From NCBI RefSeq assembly GCF_024172185.1, contig NZ_JAMZEC010000001.1, positions 7,285,001 to 7,349,000 of the forward strand: a stretch of 64,000 nt of DNA, given 5' to 3'. The position numbers were made by a program, and so were the translations under genes. Shown here one piece after another: positions 22,769-30,692 of the stretch; the stretch's first letter is position 1; every line of letters begins with the position of its first letter. The notes below the pieces were generated by a model. It had not been told where the DNA came from, did no database searches, and worked only from the letters and a program-made list of their open reading frames with translations. The stretch comes from Nonomuraea roseoviolacea subsp. carminata. GTDB taxonomy: Bacteria > Actinomycetota > Actinomycetes > Streptosporangiales > Streptosporangiaceae.

Positions 22769-23853
22769 CAGCTGACCCGGAGGCTCATGACGAGGCACTT
22801 GTACGTGCCGTCCTCGGATCGGAACTGGGCGGGTCGGGCCGGACCGGTCATGCCGATGGTGGCCGGGCCGTCGATCGCGCCGAGGGCGTCCAGGAGGTAT
22901 TGGGCCTGGAAGGCGATCTCGATGGGGTCGCCGTTGAGCTTGCATTCGACGGTGTCGGTGCCGCGGCCGGTGGTGGCGTCGCCGGCGCGGACGAGTACCT
23001 GTTCCCGGTCCCACGCGAGGTGGATGGCGGGAGCCTTGCGGTCGGCGACGAGGGCGACGCGCTTAATCGCGGCAGCGAGGGCGGTGGCGTCCACGGTGGC
23101 CGTGATGGCGGTGTCCATGCTGGTGCGGGCGCGGTAGTCGATGAACTGGTCGTCGAGCAGCCGGACGGTGGTGCTGCGCCCGGCGTTGGTGAAGCTGGCG
23201 AGCCCGTCGCCGATGCCGATCTGCGCGTCGCCGTGGCTGAGCCCCTTGGCGATGTCCTGGAGTTGCCGGGCGCGGATCAGCTGGCCGAACGGCGCGCCGC
23301 TGGGCGTCCAGGTGATGTCGCGGACGGCGATCCGGTATCGGTCGGTGGCGGCCAGGGTGAGCCGGTCGCCGTCGGCGTCGACGCGGACGCCGGTGAGCAT
23401 GGGCAGGGTGTCGTCGCGGCCGGCGGCGGTGGCGACTTGGGCGACGGCGGCGGAGAACTGCTCTGCGTCGATGCTGCCGATGGTGTCGGGCAGCTCGGGC
23501 AGGGTGGGGTAGTCCTCGACCGGGAGGGTGGGCAGGGCGAATTCGGCTCGTCCGCAGGTGAGGACGGCCTCGGTGCCGGTGACGGCGAGGTTGAGCATGG
23601 CGCGGTCGGGCAGGGCCTTGGCGACCTCGGCGAGGACGCGGCCGGGCAGGAGTGTGAGGCCGGGCTCGGCGACGTCGGCGGGGATGGTGCCGCGGACGCT
23701 GATGTCGTAGTCGAACGCGGAGACGTCGAGCTGGTCGTCGTGGGCGGCGATGAGGAGGCCGGACAGGACGGGGATGTTGGGCCGGTTGGGGATGGCGCGG
23801 GCGGCCCATGCGACGGTGTCGGCGAACGGCTTGGGGTCGATGGTGAGTTTCAT
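22768..23853 (-). CDS. Phage DNA polymerase III beta sliding clamp (DnaN-like)
   Basis: A 361-aa, three-domain protein of normal DnaN length (MKLTIDPKPFADTVAWAARA, GLLIAAHDDQLDVSAFDYDI, LPMLTGVRVDADGDRLTLAA, TDRYRIAVRDI, end GTYKCLVMSLRVS). It ties polymerases and repair enzymes to DNA. No phage DNA polymerase is visible in the window. The clamp may therefore recruit host polymerase to phage replication forks, or compete with the host clamp. It lies between MazG-like and helicase genes in the replication part of the operon. Confidence 0.9.
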   Translation of the reverse strand: MKLTIDPKPFADTVAWAARAIPNRPNIPVLSGLLIAAHDDQLDVSAFDYDISVRGTIPADVAEPGLTLLPGRVLAEVAKALPDRAMLNLAVTGTEAVLTCGRAEFALPTLPVEDYPTLPELPDTIGSIDAEQFSAAVAQVATAAGRDDTLPMLTGVRVDADGDRLTLAATDRYRIAVRDITWTPSGAPFGQLIRARQLQDIAKGLSHGDAQIGIGDGLASFTNAGRSTTVRLLDDQFIDYRARTSMDTAITATVDATALAAAIKRVALVADRKAPAIHLAWDREQVLVRAGDATTGRGTDTVECKLNGDPIEIAFQAQYLLDALGAIDGPATIGMTGPARPAQFRSEDGTYKCLVMSLRVS

Positions 23854-24233
23854 GCTGCGGGCTCCGCGGTGGTGAAGAGGGTGAGCTGGGTGTCGGGCTG
23901 GGTGGCGAAGCGGGGCGCCTGCTTGGCCAGGTGGGCGTCGAGCGCGGCCCGGGCGGTGTCGGCGTCGCCGGTGATGGTGGCCAGCGCGACCAGGGCGGTG
24001 AGGGCGACGTCGCACAGTTCGTCGGCGACGTCGTCGCGGGTGTGGGTGACGCCCTTGCGCGGGTTCTGGCCGACGGTGCCGATGTAGGCGGCGGCGACTT
24101 CGCCGGCCTCCTCGACGAGCTTGAGGAGCCGCAGCGTCGTCTCGTGGTCGCTGCGGCCGTTGGCGGCGTCGACCCAGGCGAGGGCGGCTGTGATGTGCTG
24201 CCACAGGCCGTGCTCGGTGGCGGTGGTGGTCAT
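23850..24233 (-). CDS. MazG-like nucleotide pyrophosphohydrolase
   Basis: A 127-aa helical protein (MTTTATEHGLWQHITAALAW). The metal-binding signature LLKLVEEAGEVAAAYIG followed by VADELCDVALTALVAL is that of the MazG/dUTPase-like all-alpha NTP-PPase fold. It may lower ppGpp-related or non-canonical nucleotide pools during infection. It overlaps both WhiB and clamp genes by 4 nt. Confidence 0.8.
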   Translation of the reverse strand: MTTTATEHGLWQHITAALAWVDAANGRSDHETTLRLLKLVEEAGEVAAAYIGTVGQNPRKGVTHTRDDVADELCDVALTALVALATITGDADTARAALDAHLAKQAPRFATQPDTQLTLFTTAEPAA

Positions 24234-24685
24234 GCTGCGGTCCTTTCGCTGGCGCCCGTGAGGGCGCGGCGTTCGGCGGGGGTGGTGGCGGCCCAGATGC
24301 CGTCGTCCTGCGGGTTGGCGGCCACCCAGGCGGCGCACCCTTCCAGGGCGGGGCAGCCACGGCAGATCCGCTTGGCCTGCTCGACCTGGGTGAGGGCGGG
24401 CCCGGCGTTGCCGATCGGGAAGAACAGCTCAGGGTTGTGTCCCCGGCAGGCGGCGCCGCGCAGGTGGCCCGGGCCGCTGCCCTCGATGGCCGCCGTGGGG
24501 TTGGGCGAGGGGATGGGGGCGAAGCGGTGGGTGCTCTGCCAGTCGGTGTTGCCGCGTACGGGCGGGAACCGGTTGAGGGTGCCGTTCTTGCTGTGGCGGC
24601 GCCAGCAGGGTCTGCACAGACCACGGCTGTTGTGGCGGCGCTGCTTGCGGCAGTCGAGGCAGGTGACGGTGAAGGAGTCGCTCAT
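24230..24685 (-). CDS. WhiB-family protein with N-terminal zinc-ribbon fusion
   Basis: A 151-aa protein. Residues 9-27 form a CxxC...CxxC ribbon (TCLDCRKQRRHNSRGLCRPC). After a linker comes a WhiB domain with Cys80, Cys108, Cys111 and Cys117 (C-X27-C-X2-C-X5-C) and the turn DDGIWAATTPAER. WhiB proteins carry a 4Fe-4S cluster and bind the main sigma factor. Phage copies can shut off host WhiB regulons. The usual basic C-terminal tail is nearly missing; the extra ribbon may supply DNA contacts instead. Confidence 0.85.
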   Translation of the reverse strand: MSDSFTVTCLDCRKQRRHNSRGLCRPCWRRHSKNGTLNRFPPVRGNTDWQSTHRFAPIPSPNPTAAIEGSGPGHLRGAACRGHNPELFFPIGNAGPALTQVEQAKRICRGCPALEGCAAWVAANPQDDGIWAATTPAERRALTGASERTAA

Positions 24686-26304
24686 GAAGCACGCTCCAGC
24701 GGCTCGCCCGTGATGGCCTCGACCAGCGCGGACACGATGATTTCGGCGACGGGCGGGGTGACGGCGTTGCCGTACTGGCGGACCTTCTCCCGCTTGTTGC
24801 CGAGCACGACGTAGTCCTGGCCGAAGGCCATGGCGCGGCCGATCTCGTGCGGCTCCAGCATCCGGAAGAGCACGTCGTCGAGGTCGATGTCGGCGAGCCC
24901 CTGGGCGATGGCGTACCGGTCGCGGGTCGACAGCGTGCCGATCGGCTCGCTGGCCGGGCGGGCGTAGCCGTTGCCGTAGTACGGGGCGAGGAGCGTGACG
25001 ACGGACTGGTGGCCGGCCGTGGTGAGCGTGCGCATGGGCTCGTCGAAGGGCGTGCACATCTGGCTGGCGTCGCCCCTGGGGGTGTTGTTGCGCATCACGA
25101 ACCCGGGCGGTGTGACGAGCCCGTGGTGGTTGCCGGACGCGGTCACGGTGGCGAGCGCCTCGTCGACCGATCGGGCGTCGCTGCCGCCACCGCGGAGCTC
25201 AGCGACGAAGGGCAGCCACGCCAGGCCGGTTTCGTTGCGCGCGGTCTGGGTGCGGAGCGGCGCGGTGGCGGGGGTGGCCTCCTTGCCCTCGCGGCCCTCG
25301 ACCGGGACGAGGAGCGGCGGGATGGCGATGCCGTCGTTCTCGCGGGTCGTCCTGGTGGGCATCGGCTGGGTGACCGGGACCGCGTCGTCTCGCCACGTCC
25401 CGCCGGCTGGGACCATGATGGGGCGGGCGTACTTCTCCAGCCCGGCCCGGATCCGGGCGACGGTCTTGTCGGCCAGCGGCTTGGCTCGGTCGCCGATCCG
25501 CTGGCCGGGGATCGTCCAGTCGATCGCGTACGCGGCGGGCAGCGCGGCCGGCTCCACCACGGCGTTGCGGCACGTGGACCGGGGGCACCGGAAGACGTAC
25601 TGCTGTCGGTAGCGGCCCATGTCGGCGCCCTGCTGCTTGAACACCTGGATGGCCGACACCCACTCGTCGCAGGCCGGGCAGTAGGCGGCGGGCCGCAGCC
25701 ACTTGTCCCAGTCCGGGTCGCGGCCGAGCGAACGGTGCCAGTAGGCGACATACATCCGGTCGCGGGACTGCGGCGCACGTGGCGTGCGTGAGGCGGGCGC
25801 GTGCATGCTGTTCATCGCGATGACCCGAACCTTGTAGCCCAGCGCCCGGATCTCGCCGAGCCAGCGGTCCCACTGATCCCAGGCCCGAACATCCACGACG
25901 TTCTCGACGACGCCTGCCAGGACAAGCCCGCCGCGCTGCTGGACGCCCCGCAGGTACATCGGGACCTCTTCCATGAGCGCGCGGGACCGCTCGGCCTCCT
26001 CGTCGCGCTCCTCGCCGAACAGGGAGTCCTGCATGGAGGTGGCGAAGTCGCGCCGCTTGCCGCGGGCGTTGGACCACTGCGGGCATTCGGGGGAGGCCCA
26101 GAAGATGTCGCAGACGGGCCACCGCTCGACGGGCGCCTCGCGGATGTCGCCGAGGTAGTGGTCGACAGTGGGGAAGTTGGTGGCGTGGGACTCGATCGCG
26201 CGCTTCCAGTGGTTCGCGGCGCGGGTGACCTCGACGCCGGGCACGGCGTGAGCGCCCTGCGAGGAGCCGCCGGCTCCGCAGAACCAGTCCATGAGGGTCA
26301 GCAC
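24682..26304 (-). CDS. C5-cytosine DNA methyltransferase (Dcm-like, PEC subfamily)
   Basis: GTG 26304 behind AAGGAGGT; 540 aa. Motif I LMDWFCGAGGSSQG, motif IV FWASPECPQWSNARG (catalytic Cys in PEC, not PPC), motif VI AGVVENVVDV, motif VIII APQSRDRMYVAYW, motif X QYGNAVTPPVAEII. The recognition region contains a zinc site (YCPACDEW, FRCPRSTCRNA). It also has five degenerate repeats of the type PMxTLTTxxxxxLVxP. It would add methyl groups to cytosines in phage DNA, protecting it from restriction. The start overlaps the double-HTH gene by 7 nt. Confidence 0.88.
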   Translation of the reverse strand: MLTLMDWFCGAGGSSQGAHAVPGVEVTRAANHWKRAIESHATNFPTVDHYLGDIREAPVERWPVCDIFWASPECPQWSNARGKRRDFATSMQDSLFGEERDEEAERSRALMEEVPMYLRGVQQRGGLVLAGVVENVVDVRAWDQWDRWLGEIRALGYKVRVIAMNSMHAPASRTPRAPQSRDRMYVAYWHRSLGRDPDWDKWLRPAAYCPACDEWVSAIQVFKQQGADMGRYRQQYVFRCPRSTCRNAVVEPAALPAAYAIDWTIPGQRIGDRAKPLADKTVARIRAGLEKYARPIMVPAGGTWRDDAVPVTQPMPTRTTRENDGIAIPPLLVPVEGREGKEATPATAPLRTQTARNETGLAWLPFVAELRGGGSDARSVDEALATVTASGNHHGLVTPPGFVMRNNTPRGDASQMCTPFDEPMRTLTTAGHQSVVTLLAPYYGNGYARPASEPIGTLSTRDRYAIAQGLADIDLDDVLFRMLEPHEIGRAMAFGQDYVVLGNKREKVRQYGNAVTPPVAEIIVSALVEAITGEPLERAS

Positions 26305-26744
26305 GTGGGTACCTCCTTGAGTGAGGCGAGGCCGAGTTCGTAGCCGAGCGCGTCGAAGTACCGCTCCAACGTCGCCACCGTGAGCTGCTGGCCGGCGGCA
26401 GCCTTGCGTTCGGTGATGCCGACGCTCGCTGGGCTGATGTAGAGGAGGGCGGCCAAGTCGGCGCGGGTGACGTGCTGCCGGTGCCGGAACCCGGCCAGAT
26501 CGGCCAGTGTCTCGGCGAGGGCGGCGATGACGACGCCGTGCCGGGTGATGACGATCTCGTGGTGGAGTGCCCGGGCGACGGCGGCGGCGTGCCGGATGTA
26601 CGGGCTGACCTGGCCGAGTTCCCACCGTCGGAGGGCGCTGTCGGAGACGCCGGCGGCGGGTGCGAGCTGCTGCTGTTCGAGGTCGCGGTCTTGGCGGAGG
26701 TGGCGGAGCTGCTGGTGGAGGGGCAGCGCGAGGGTGGTGATCAC
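26298..26744 (-). CDS. Protein with two XRE-like helix-turn-helix domains
   Basis: A 148-aa protein. The first HTH is LRQDRDLEQQQLAPAAGVSD with LRRWELGQVSPYI. The second is LAGFRHRQHVTRADLAALLY with ISPASVGITERK. Between them lies a short strand pair (HEIVITRHGVVIAAL). A tandem XRE arrangement in one chain could bind two half-sites as a monomer. It lies just before the methyltransferase gene, so it may control it like a restriction-modification controller. Confidence 0.7.
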   Translation of the reverse strand: MITTLALPLHQQLRHLRQDRDLEQQQLAPAAGVSDSALRRWELGQVSPYIRHAAAVARALHHEIVITRHGVVIAALAETLADLAGFRHRQHVTRADLAALLYISPASVGITERKAAAGQQLTVATLERYFDALGYELGLASLKEVPTC

Positions 26745-27283
26745 AGGGCCACCGCCATCTCCGGCCAGGCGACGCGGTCGAGGGCGGTCCGGTTCTTGGC
26801 CGGCATGTCACACAACGGGGCGCCGAGGTGGTGGAGGCCGAGGGCCATGAGGACCACGGCGTCGGCGGCGTTGTCGTCGCCTCGGGTCTGCCAGCTCGGC
26901 CACCGTCGGGCGACCGCGTCGACGACTTCGGTCTTGCGGGCATTGTGCTTGCCGGTGGCGTAGATGCTGCGCAGGTTGGGCAGCACCTCGACCACTGGGA
27001 TCTCCCAGCCGTGGAGGCGGTGGACGATGCGCCACCACAGGCCGGCCCGTTCGTGGGCGCCGCCGCCGTGTCGGCTGTAGGCGGGGGCTTCGATGACGAC
27101 GAGATTGACGTCGGGGCCGATGAAGTCGGTGATGCGGTCGGCGAGGCGGGTGATGGCGGGCTCGCGCTCGTGGAGGGGCATGTTGGTGATGCCGGTCTCG
27201 CCGGTGGTGTCGCACCAGCCGCTGCTGGAGGCGATGCCTGTGCCGGTGAGCGAGACGTCGAGGCCGTAGACGCGGGGGCTCAT
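26741..27283 (-). CDS. RuvC-like Holliday-junction resolvase
   Basis: Start MSPRVYGLDVSLTGTGIASS (ATG 27283). Catalytic acids appear in GLDVSLTGTG, NLVVIEAPAYS and RGDDNAADAVVLM, the RuvC/RNase H pattern, in a 180-aa protein of normal length. It would resolve recombination or packaging intermediates made by the RecT/exonuclease pair upstream. It overlaps both neighbours. Confidence 0.82.
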   Translation of the reverse strand: MSPRVYGLDVSLTGTGIASSSGWCDTTGETGITNMPLHEREPAITRLADRITDFIGPDVNLVVIEAPAYSRHGGGAHERAGLWWRIVHRLHGWEIPVVEVLPNLRSIYATGKHNARKTEVVDAVARRWPSWQTRGDDNAADAVVLMALGLHHLGAPLCDMPAKNRTALDRVAWPEMAVAL

Positions 27284-27588
27284 GATTCGCGCCCCTGCCA
27301 TCCGATGTGGACCGTGGCCCACGCGCCGAACAGGACGATCCCGGCCGTGGACAGGGCGCGGCGGCGGCGGAGCTGCGCGGAGAGGGTGCCCCGGCCCGGG
27401 GCGCGCACCAGGGCGGCGGCCTCGAGCGCGGTGAAGGTGGTGATGACGGCGGCGGCCCAGTAGGTCCAGGCGCGGGTGTAGGGGTCGAGCCCGGCCGGCG
27501 CGGGGAGGAGTGCGCCGGCCGGGAGCGGGGTGGCCGGGGCCCCACCCCCGATGGCGGGGGCCCCGGACGTCGTGAGGTGCTGGGTCAT
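27280..27588 (-). CDS. Small membrane protein (102 aa)
   Basis: MTQHLTTSGAPAIGGGAPAT start, a Pro/Ala-rich extramembrane part, then two likely membrane helices (WTYWAAAVITTFTALEAAAL and ALSTAGIVLFGAWATVHI) separated by a basic loop. It is the downstream member of four adjacent small membrane-protein genes. Function unknown; superinfection exclusion is one possibility. Confidence 0.6.
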   Translation of the reverse strand: MTQHLTTSGAPAIGGGAPATPLPAGALLPAPAGLDPYTRAWTYWAAAVITTFTALEAAALVRAPGRGTLSAQLRRRRALSTAGIVLFGAWATVHIGWQGRES

Positions 27589-27589
27589 G

Positions 27590-27823
27590 TCACGCCTCCA
27601 GCAGGCGGATCGCGGGTGTGTGGGTGGGCTCGCCGTGCTGCGTGGCGAGGAGGATGCCGGTGGCGATGAGCGCGATGCCGATGCCGGCGAGGAGGGCGAG
27701 AAGCCAGGGGGCGTGTCGGCGTGCGGCGGCCAGGATGTGCGGGAGGCAGTCGCACGGGTCGAGGTCGTCGACCTCGGCGTGGAGGGCGGCGCGCAGCGTC
27801 TGCTCGTGGGTGAGGTCGTGCAT
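27590..27823 (-). CDS. Small membrane protein (77 aa)
   Basis: MHDLTHEQTLRAALHAEVDD start with a CDC motif (LDPCDCLPHILAAA). It is followed by one membrane helix (WLLALLAGIGIALIATGILL) and a short tail. Start overlaps the previous stop (TGATG). Function unknown. Confidence 0.6.
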   Translation of the reverse strand: MHDLTHEQTLRAALHAEVDDLDPCDCLPHILAAARRHAPWLLALLAGIGIALIATGILLATQHGEPTHTPAIRLLEA

Positions 27824-28062
27824 CACGCCCCCTTGCGGATGGTGCTGAGCTCGGGGTGGTCGGCGAGGAGCCGCAGGAACAGGGCCTCGGGGTCGTGGAT
27901 GGCGAGCCGCCCGGCCATCTGGATGCGGTCGTGCCGGCGGCGCGCGGCGGCGTCCCGCTGCTGCCGCTGCCGGGCGCGCCGGTTCGGGTTGTGGAAGTGG
28001 CCGATCGCGGCGGCGCCGGCCGCGGCGACGACGGCGAGGATGCACAGCGTGTGCGGAGTCAC
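27823..28062 (-). CDS. Small membrane-anchored basic protein (79 aa)
   Basis: An N-terminal hydrophobic helix (LCILAVVAAAGAAAIGHF) is followed by a very basic segment (NRRARQRQQRDAAARRRHDR) and a short acidic end. The topology suggests a cytoplasmic basic tail near the membrane. Function unknown. Confidence 0.6.
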   Translation of the reverse strand: MTPHTLCILAVVAAAGAAAIGHFHNPNRRARQRQQRDAAARRRHDRIQMAGRLAIHDPEALFLRLLADHPELSTIRKGA

Positions 28063-28244
28063 CGCGCACCCCCCGCCCGCGACTCGCGGAAGATGGCCAG
28101 CCAGGTGCCGGCCGTGGCCGCGGCGAAGCCGGCCGTGAGAACGGCGTCGGCGGCGGTGTTGCCGGGGTCGGCGATCAGCATGTAGAGCGCGCCGACGAGC
28201 GCGCCCGGGGCGGCGGCTGCGGCGATGGCGAGGATGAGCTTCAT
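28059..28244 (-). CDS. Small membrane protein (61 aa)
   Basis: MKLILAIAAAAAPGALVGAL begins the first membrane helix; the second is AVLTAGFAAATAGTWLAIFR. It is almost wholly membrane-embedded. First of the four-gene membrane block, coming after a hairpin at 28.3 kb. Function unknown. Confidence 0.6.
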   Translation of the reverse strand: MKLILAIAAAAAPGALVGALYMLIADPGNTAADAVLTAGFAAATAGTWLAIFRESRAGGAR

Positions 28245-28320
28245 CGGTGTGGCCTTCGGTGAGGTCGATGAATGGGCCTGTACGGCCTGAGGTGGGCCGC
28301 TCGGGAGAGGGCGGCCAGGG

Positions 28321-28347
28321 TGCGGCGGGCGAGACGCGCCCGCCGCA
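28321..28347 (-). terminator. Strong hairpin after the RecT/zinc-ribbon genes
   Basis: Perfect 11-bp stem (TGCGGCGGGCG with CGCCCGCCGCA) and a 5-nt loop, no T-tract. It lies in the only sizeable gap of this part of the operon, after the stop of the zinc-ribbon gene and before the membrane block, and could lower downstream expression. Confidence 0.45.
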
Positions 28348-28360
28348 TGGATGGCGTGGG

Positions 28361-28810
28361 TCAGGAGGCGGCCATCTGCCGCTCAGGCACCAGCTCGCCG
28401 CGGCAGCGGACGCACTCGCGGCGCACGTCCGGCAGCGGCTGGCCGGCCTGGGCGGCGGCGAGCTCGCCGGGGGTGGCGTCGCCGATGTAGTCGCCGCAGC
28501 CGTTGCACGCCCGCTGGATGGTGACTCGGGTGCCGTCCTCGCCCTGGAGCGGCGCGGTGACCGGCCGGACGGGCGGCTCAGCGGGTTCCGGCTCGAAGGC
28601 GAGCAGGTCGATGCCGAGCACGCTCTCCAGCACGTTGGCCGCGGCGAGAGCTGCGTTGGCGAGCTGCCGGGCCCAGGCCGGGTCGGTGACGATGATGGAT
28701 TCGCCGCCGCCGAAGTCGATCGGCACCCGCAGGTCCCGGCCGGCGCCGGTGATGTCGCCGGCCTTCGGCTGGCCGAGCGTCGCCGTGGTGGTCGTCTGCC
28801 GGGCGCTCAT
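28361..28810 (-). CDS. Zinc-ribbon protein encoded after RecT (149 aa)
   Basis: MSARQTTTTATLGQPKAGDI start, a strand-rich middle (LRVPIDFGGGESIIVTD), helices, and a C-terminal ribbon CNGCGDYIGD...CVRCRGELVP. Overlaps recT by 4 nt. Perhaps a recombination accessory protein; family not recognised. Confidence 0.65.
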   Translation of the reverse strand: MSARQTTTTATLGQPKAGDITGAGRDLRVPIDFGGGESIIVTDPAWARQLANAALAAANVLESVLGIDLLAFEPEPAEPPVRPVTAPLQGEDGTRVTIQRACNGCGDYIGDATPGELAAAQAGQPLPDVRRECVRCRGELVPERQMAAS

Positions 28811-29739
28811 GCTTCGACCGCCTGCTCGTCGTCGACCACTTCGGCGTCGACCGTGTCGTCGGAGTCCCGAGCGGCCTCGCGCTCCAGCGCGTCGATGACA
28901 CGCGACGCCTCGTCGAGAGTGAGCTCGTTGCGCGAGGTCACCTGCTGCTCAGCAGGCCGCTGGAGCACCTCGTTGACGAACGCGAGAGCCGCGTCTCGAT
29001 CGGTCAGCCCGGCCTCTCGCATGGCGGTGCCCATCTTCTTGAGCTGGGCGGAAGTGACCATGCGCTCCCCGGTGTCCGTCGAAGACTCAGCCGTGTCCGG
29101 CGCCGCACTGTCCGTGGGCGGCTGCTCGGCGGGGGCGACCGCGGCCCGGATCGTCTGGCCCGGCCGGTTCTCACGTGCCACCGCGGTCGTGACGACCACG
29201 GACCCGTCGGCGTTCACCTCCGCGCCGAGCTCCTCCGGCGTGTAGCCGACGCCGGACAGCTCCTCCTCGCACGCCTCCCGGGCGACCTCGCTGATGGCGC
29301 GCGCCTTGAGCATCGCCTCGGGGTAGTTCTGCCAGACGTTCTTGCCCGCCAGGCCGGCCGCCTGGGCGCGCGCCATGGTCCAGGTGGAGCGGAACTCGAA
29401 GTCCGGGTCGTCCTTGCGGACGATGGTGGCCACGGCCGCGATGAGCTTGCCGTTCTCGTCGCGCTCGACCCAGACGCGCAGCCGGTGCCCGGCCCGCCGC
29501 ACCAGCGCGCTGATGAGGCCGGACGACGCGGACGGGCGGCCTTCGATGATGTGGACGCCGTTGATGGCGGCGATCGGCTCGATGCCGAGGCTGCGCCCGA
29601 ACTCGATCGCGTACAGGACGTTCTCCGGCTTGCCCTGGTACTGCTTGGGCAGCAGGTTCGACACGGCGAGCGCCCGGCTGTACTCCATCCGCTCGGGCAG
29701 CGAGTCGGCGCGCTCTACAGGCAGGGTGGCGAGGGTCAT
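28807..29739 (-). CDS. RecT-family single-strand annealing protein
   Basis: A 310-aa protein, MTLATLPVERADSLPERMEY start. It shows the RecT/Erf-type core (SNLLPKQYQGKPENVLYAIE, GRSLGIEPIAAINGVHIIEG, RPSASSGLISALVRRAG, WTMARAQAAGLAGK, NYPEAMLKARAISEVAREAC). It coats and anneals single strands made by the exonuclease gene just upstream, driving phage recombination. The C-terminal tail is acidic, as in many single-strand-binding partners. Confidence 0.85.
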   Translation of the reverse strand: MTLATLPVERADSLPERMEYSRALAVSNLLPKQYQGKPENVLYAIEFGRSLGIEPIAAINGVHIIEGRPSASSGLISALVRRAGHRLRVWVERDENGKLIAAVATIVRKDDPDFEFRSTWTMARAQAAGLAGKNVWQNYPEAMLKARAISEVAREACEEELSGVGYTPEELGAEVNADGSVVVTTAVARENRPGQTIRAAVAPAEQPPTDSAAPDTAESSTDTGERMVTSAQLKKMGTAMREAGLTDRDAALAFVNEVLQRPAEQQVTSRNELTLDEASRVIDALEREAARDSDDTVDAEVVDDEQAVEA

Positions 29740-30692
29740 GCAACGGCTCCTGTCAGTGTGGTCGGGTCGGGGAGTTTGCGGCCGGCCACCAGGTAGGGGG
29801 TGCCGCCGTTCTTGGCCTGGCGGGTGGCGATCGTCTGGCCCCGCCAGCGGGCCCTGCGCGCGGTGCCCATGGCGGCGGCAAGGCGGCTCTTGGCGGCGGT
29901 GACGCGCGCCTCGGCGGTCTTCGTCTCGGCGAGTGCGGTCAGGTACTCGATCGCGGTGTCGTCGTCGAGGTCGATGTGGGTGTCGTCGATGTCGGGGTGG
30001 AGTTTGCGGAGGGTCTCGTAGGTGGCGGGGTGGCCGTCGAGGTCGGGCATCTCCCGCCAGAGCAGCGAGTCGAGGAAGTCGTCGGCCGCCTGCCGCAGTA
30101 GGGCGGCGTCCGCGGGGTCGTAGTCGACGACGTATTCGGCGAAGGTGAGCCGGTCGGACAGGACGGCGATGTGTGCCCGCTGCAGGCCGAGCACGTCCAT
30201 GTACCACTGCACCTGGGTGCGGTAGTAGAGCGGGATCTCGTCGGTGCCGGGCTCGCCCCACCCGGTGCCGTCGGCGTCGGTTTTGATCTCCAGGAGGGCG
30301 GAGACGGCGATGTCGAACCAGCCGACGGCGTTGGGGATGGGGTTGTAGCGGATGAGCCGGTCAGGGTTGGCGAGGTGCTGGCCGCGGTCCTGGTGCACCC
30401 ACGTGCCGGTGGTGAACACGTGCCAGTCGGGGTGCTGGTCGGCGAACCAGGCGGCGATCGCGGGTTCGAGGTAGTGGCCGCGGTCCTGCTGTGGGGTGGC
30501 CGGCGCGGCGTCGACGAGGCCAGCCATCTCGCACCACGTGGAGTGGGGGCTGGCCCACGGGGACAGGCCGAGGATGGCGGCGATGCGGGATCCGCCGATG
30601 CGCTGCGCCCGGGCGGCATGCCATTCGGGGGTGTCGTGCTCCCATCGGCCGAGGTAGCGGCCAGTGGGCGTGTACAGGCGGTTGTCGCTCAT
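29736..30692 (-). CDS. YqaJ-type viral recombinase / lambda-exonuclease-like nuclease
   Basis: A 318-aa protein. The N-terminus has EWHAARAQRIGGSRIAAILG. The nuclease core includes DIAVSALLEIKTDADGTGWG and IPLYYRTQVQWYMDVLG, that is the D...ExK...Q signature of the PD-(D/E)XK YqaJ family. It resects double-strand ends 5' to 3' for RecT. The overlap with recT is ATGA, typical of such two-component recombination systems. Confidence 0.87.
   Translation of the reverse strand: MSDNRLYTPTGRYLGRWEHDTPEWHAARAQRIGGSRIAAILGLSPWASPHSTWCEMAGLVDAAPATPQQDRGHYLEPAIAAWFADQHPDWHVFTTGTWVHQDRGQHLANPDRLIRYNPIPNAVGWFDIAVSALLEIKTDADGTGWGEPGTDEIPLYYRTQVQWYMDVLGLQRAHIAVLSDRLTFAEYVVDYDPADAALLRQAADDFLDSLLWREMPDLDGHPATYETLRKLHPDIDDTHIDLDDDTAIEYLTALAETKTAEARVTAAKSRLAAAMGTARRARWRGQTIATRQAKNGGTPYLVAGRKLPDPTTLTGAVA

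Noticed and set aside
20430..26304. Helicase plus methyltransferases as a DISARM or BREX defence system
   Set aside because: No DrmB/DrmC, PglX/PglZ, BrxC or nuclease partners are present, and the genes sit in a normal phage replication operon.
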